A stretch of DNA of 22,234 nt from Candidatus Aenigmarchaeota archaeon ex4484_52 (GTDB taxonomy: Archaea; EX4484-52), in assembly GCA_002254415.1 (NCBI GenBank), contig NJDR01000004.1, forward strand, positions 1 to 22,234. The letters run 5' to 3'. Each line of letters opens with the position of its first letter. Position 1 is the stretch's first letter. Shown here piece after piece: positions 21,637 through 22,234 of the stretch. The notes beneath the pieces are model-generated. The model searched no databases. It had not been told where the DNA came from and saw only the letters and a program-made list of their open reading frames with translations. A program made the position numbers and the translations under genes.

Positions 21637-22234
21637 ATGGTATTTGAAAATATATTGGATTATAAAACATTGGAAAAAAAATCCCACTTGCTTTTGATTT
21701 ATACAATTATTCTTACAAGTATTTCTATTTTTGTTGCATATTATTTGTTTGATCAAAACGCATCTGTTGTATTCTTATTTTTGATGACAATTTCTGCTTC
21801 GCATATTGTTTATAATGAATTGAGAGAAGAAGAAATAGAAGATGAAAAAGACCCTTTTATTGACAATGCGTTTTGGAAACGCAATGAAAAAATAATAAAA
21901 ATATATTGTGTTTTGTTTTTTGGCTGCATTATTTCTGTTGCTTTTTGGCACTCTATTTTGAATCAATCCCAATCGGATAAAATATTCAATAGCCAAATCA
22001 ATACAATACAGAACATTCAAAATACAAATAGAAATTCTTTAAATGCAACAGCAAATTCAATTGCAGATAAAACTCTTTTTTTTGTAATTATTAAAAATAA
22101 TATTATTGTAATGACTTTGGCTTTTTTATTTTCATTTGTTTTTGGATCAGGTGCATTGTATATAATATTTTGGAATGCTTCTGTAATTGGTATCTTTATT
22201 AGCCAGAGTGCAGCTAAAATTGGAGTTATTGGAA
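21637..22234 (+). CDS. SpoIIM/DUF95-like membrane protein, partial (C-terminus beyond right edge)
   Basis: The frame stays open from ATG 21637 to the right edge (199 codons). A cytoplasmic start (MVFENILDYKTLEKKS) leads to hydrophobic segments at about 19-36 and 42-56, an acidic loop (NELREEEIEDEKD), another helix near 88-105, then a polar region. The last part, IIKNNIIVMTLAFLFSFVFG and ALYIIFWNASVIGIFI, matches the SpoIIM/DUF95 signature (NN..V....F...FG.G...I..WNAS..G). SpoIIM is a bacterial sporulation membrane protein, but archaeal homologues are widespread with unknown roles. It is divergent from the ATPase gene, 87 nt apart. Confidence 0.82.
   Translation, partial: MVFENILDYKTLEKKSHLLLIYTIILTSISIFVAYYLFDQNASVVFLFLMTISASHIVYNELREEEIEDEKDPFIDNAFWKRNEKIIKIYCVLFFGCIISVAFWHSILNQSQSDKIFNSQINTIQNIQNTNRNSLNATANSIADKTLFFVIIKNNIIVMTLAFLFSFVFGSGALYIIFWNASVIGIFISQSAAKIGVIG

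Noticed and set aside
20368..22234. Anti-phage defence system built around the STAND-like ATPase
   Set aside because: No nuclease, TIR, protease or other effector domain is attached or adjacent; the ATPase has only a winged-helix C-terminus.

Overview
The window is strongly A+T-rich and archaeal. It carries archaeal-type ribosomal proteins (S6e, L39e, L31e, P0-like L10, S17, L14), Orc1/Cdc6, the exosome subunit Rrp41, Dph2, TATA-like promoters with near-leaderless starts, and a class III pilin N-terminus. The very low G+C, compact operons, scattered ribosomal operons, an archaeal STAND-like ATPase and a SpoIIM-like protein together suggest a DPANN archaeon (Woesearchaeota/Pacearchaeota/Nanoarchaeota-like). 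That placement is inference; no rRNA or tRNA gene is visible.

Layout, left: a partial Sua5/YrdC gene at the left edge and an overlapping membrane protein gene (minus), a decayed ORF (about 1.4-1.8 kb), a TctA/DUF112 membrane protein, then rps6e-rpl39e-rpl31e ending in an overlapping MagIII-like DNA glycosylase. A 540-bp gap holds a palindromic repeat element and a small membrane ORF. Next is an anaerobic ribonucleotide reductase (nrdD) interrupted by a 143-residue mini-intein and lacking the C-terminal glycyl-radical segment. It converges tail to tail with an acetyl-CoA C-acetyltransferase-type thiolase.

Middle: P0/L10 converges on a decayed membrane-protein pseudogene that resembles a membrane glycosyltransferase. 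A minus-strand VOC/zinc-ribbon plus DJ-1/PfpI pair (possible carbonyl-stress defence) and an S17-L14 pair follow. A second palindromic element, a multiply frameshifted pseudogene and a third hairpin of the same family lie between S17 and orc1/cdc6.

Right: orc1/cdc6, then a tight plus-strand run of rrp41, dcd, a UPF0200-like kinase and a GlmU-like nucleotidyltransferase/left-handed beta-helix protein (gaps of 2-52 nt). Dph2 converges on it. Upstream on the minus strand is a small apparent operon: an archaeal AAA/STAND-type ATPase with palindromic operator-like repeats at its start, a frameshifted type IV pilin-like gene, a partial pilin duplication flanked by a perfect 102-bp direct repeat, and a coiled-coil protein. 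A SpoIIM-like membrane protein runs off the right edge.

The most interesting points are the nrdD that keeps ATP cone, active-site cysteines and zinc knuckle but stops just before the glycyl radical; the family of hairpin elements with phased CACGGATT-type repeats, two of which bracket a decayed gene beside cdc6; and the pilin cassette duplication with perfect flanking repeats. I found no CRISPR array, no recognisable transposase and no clear novel defence system.
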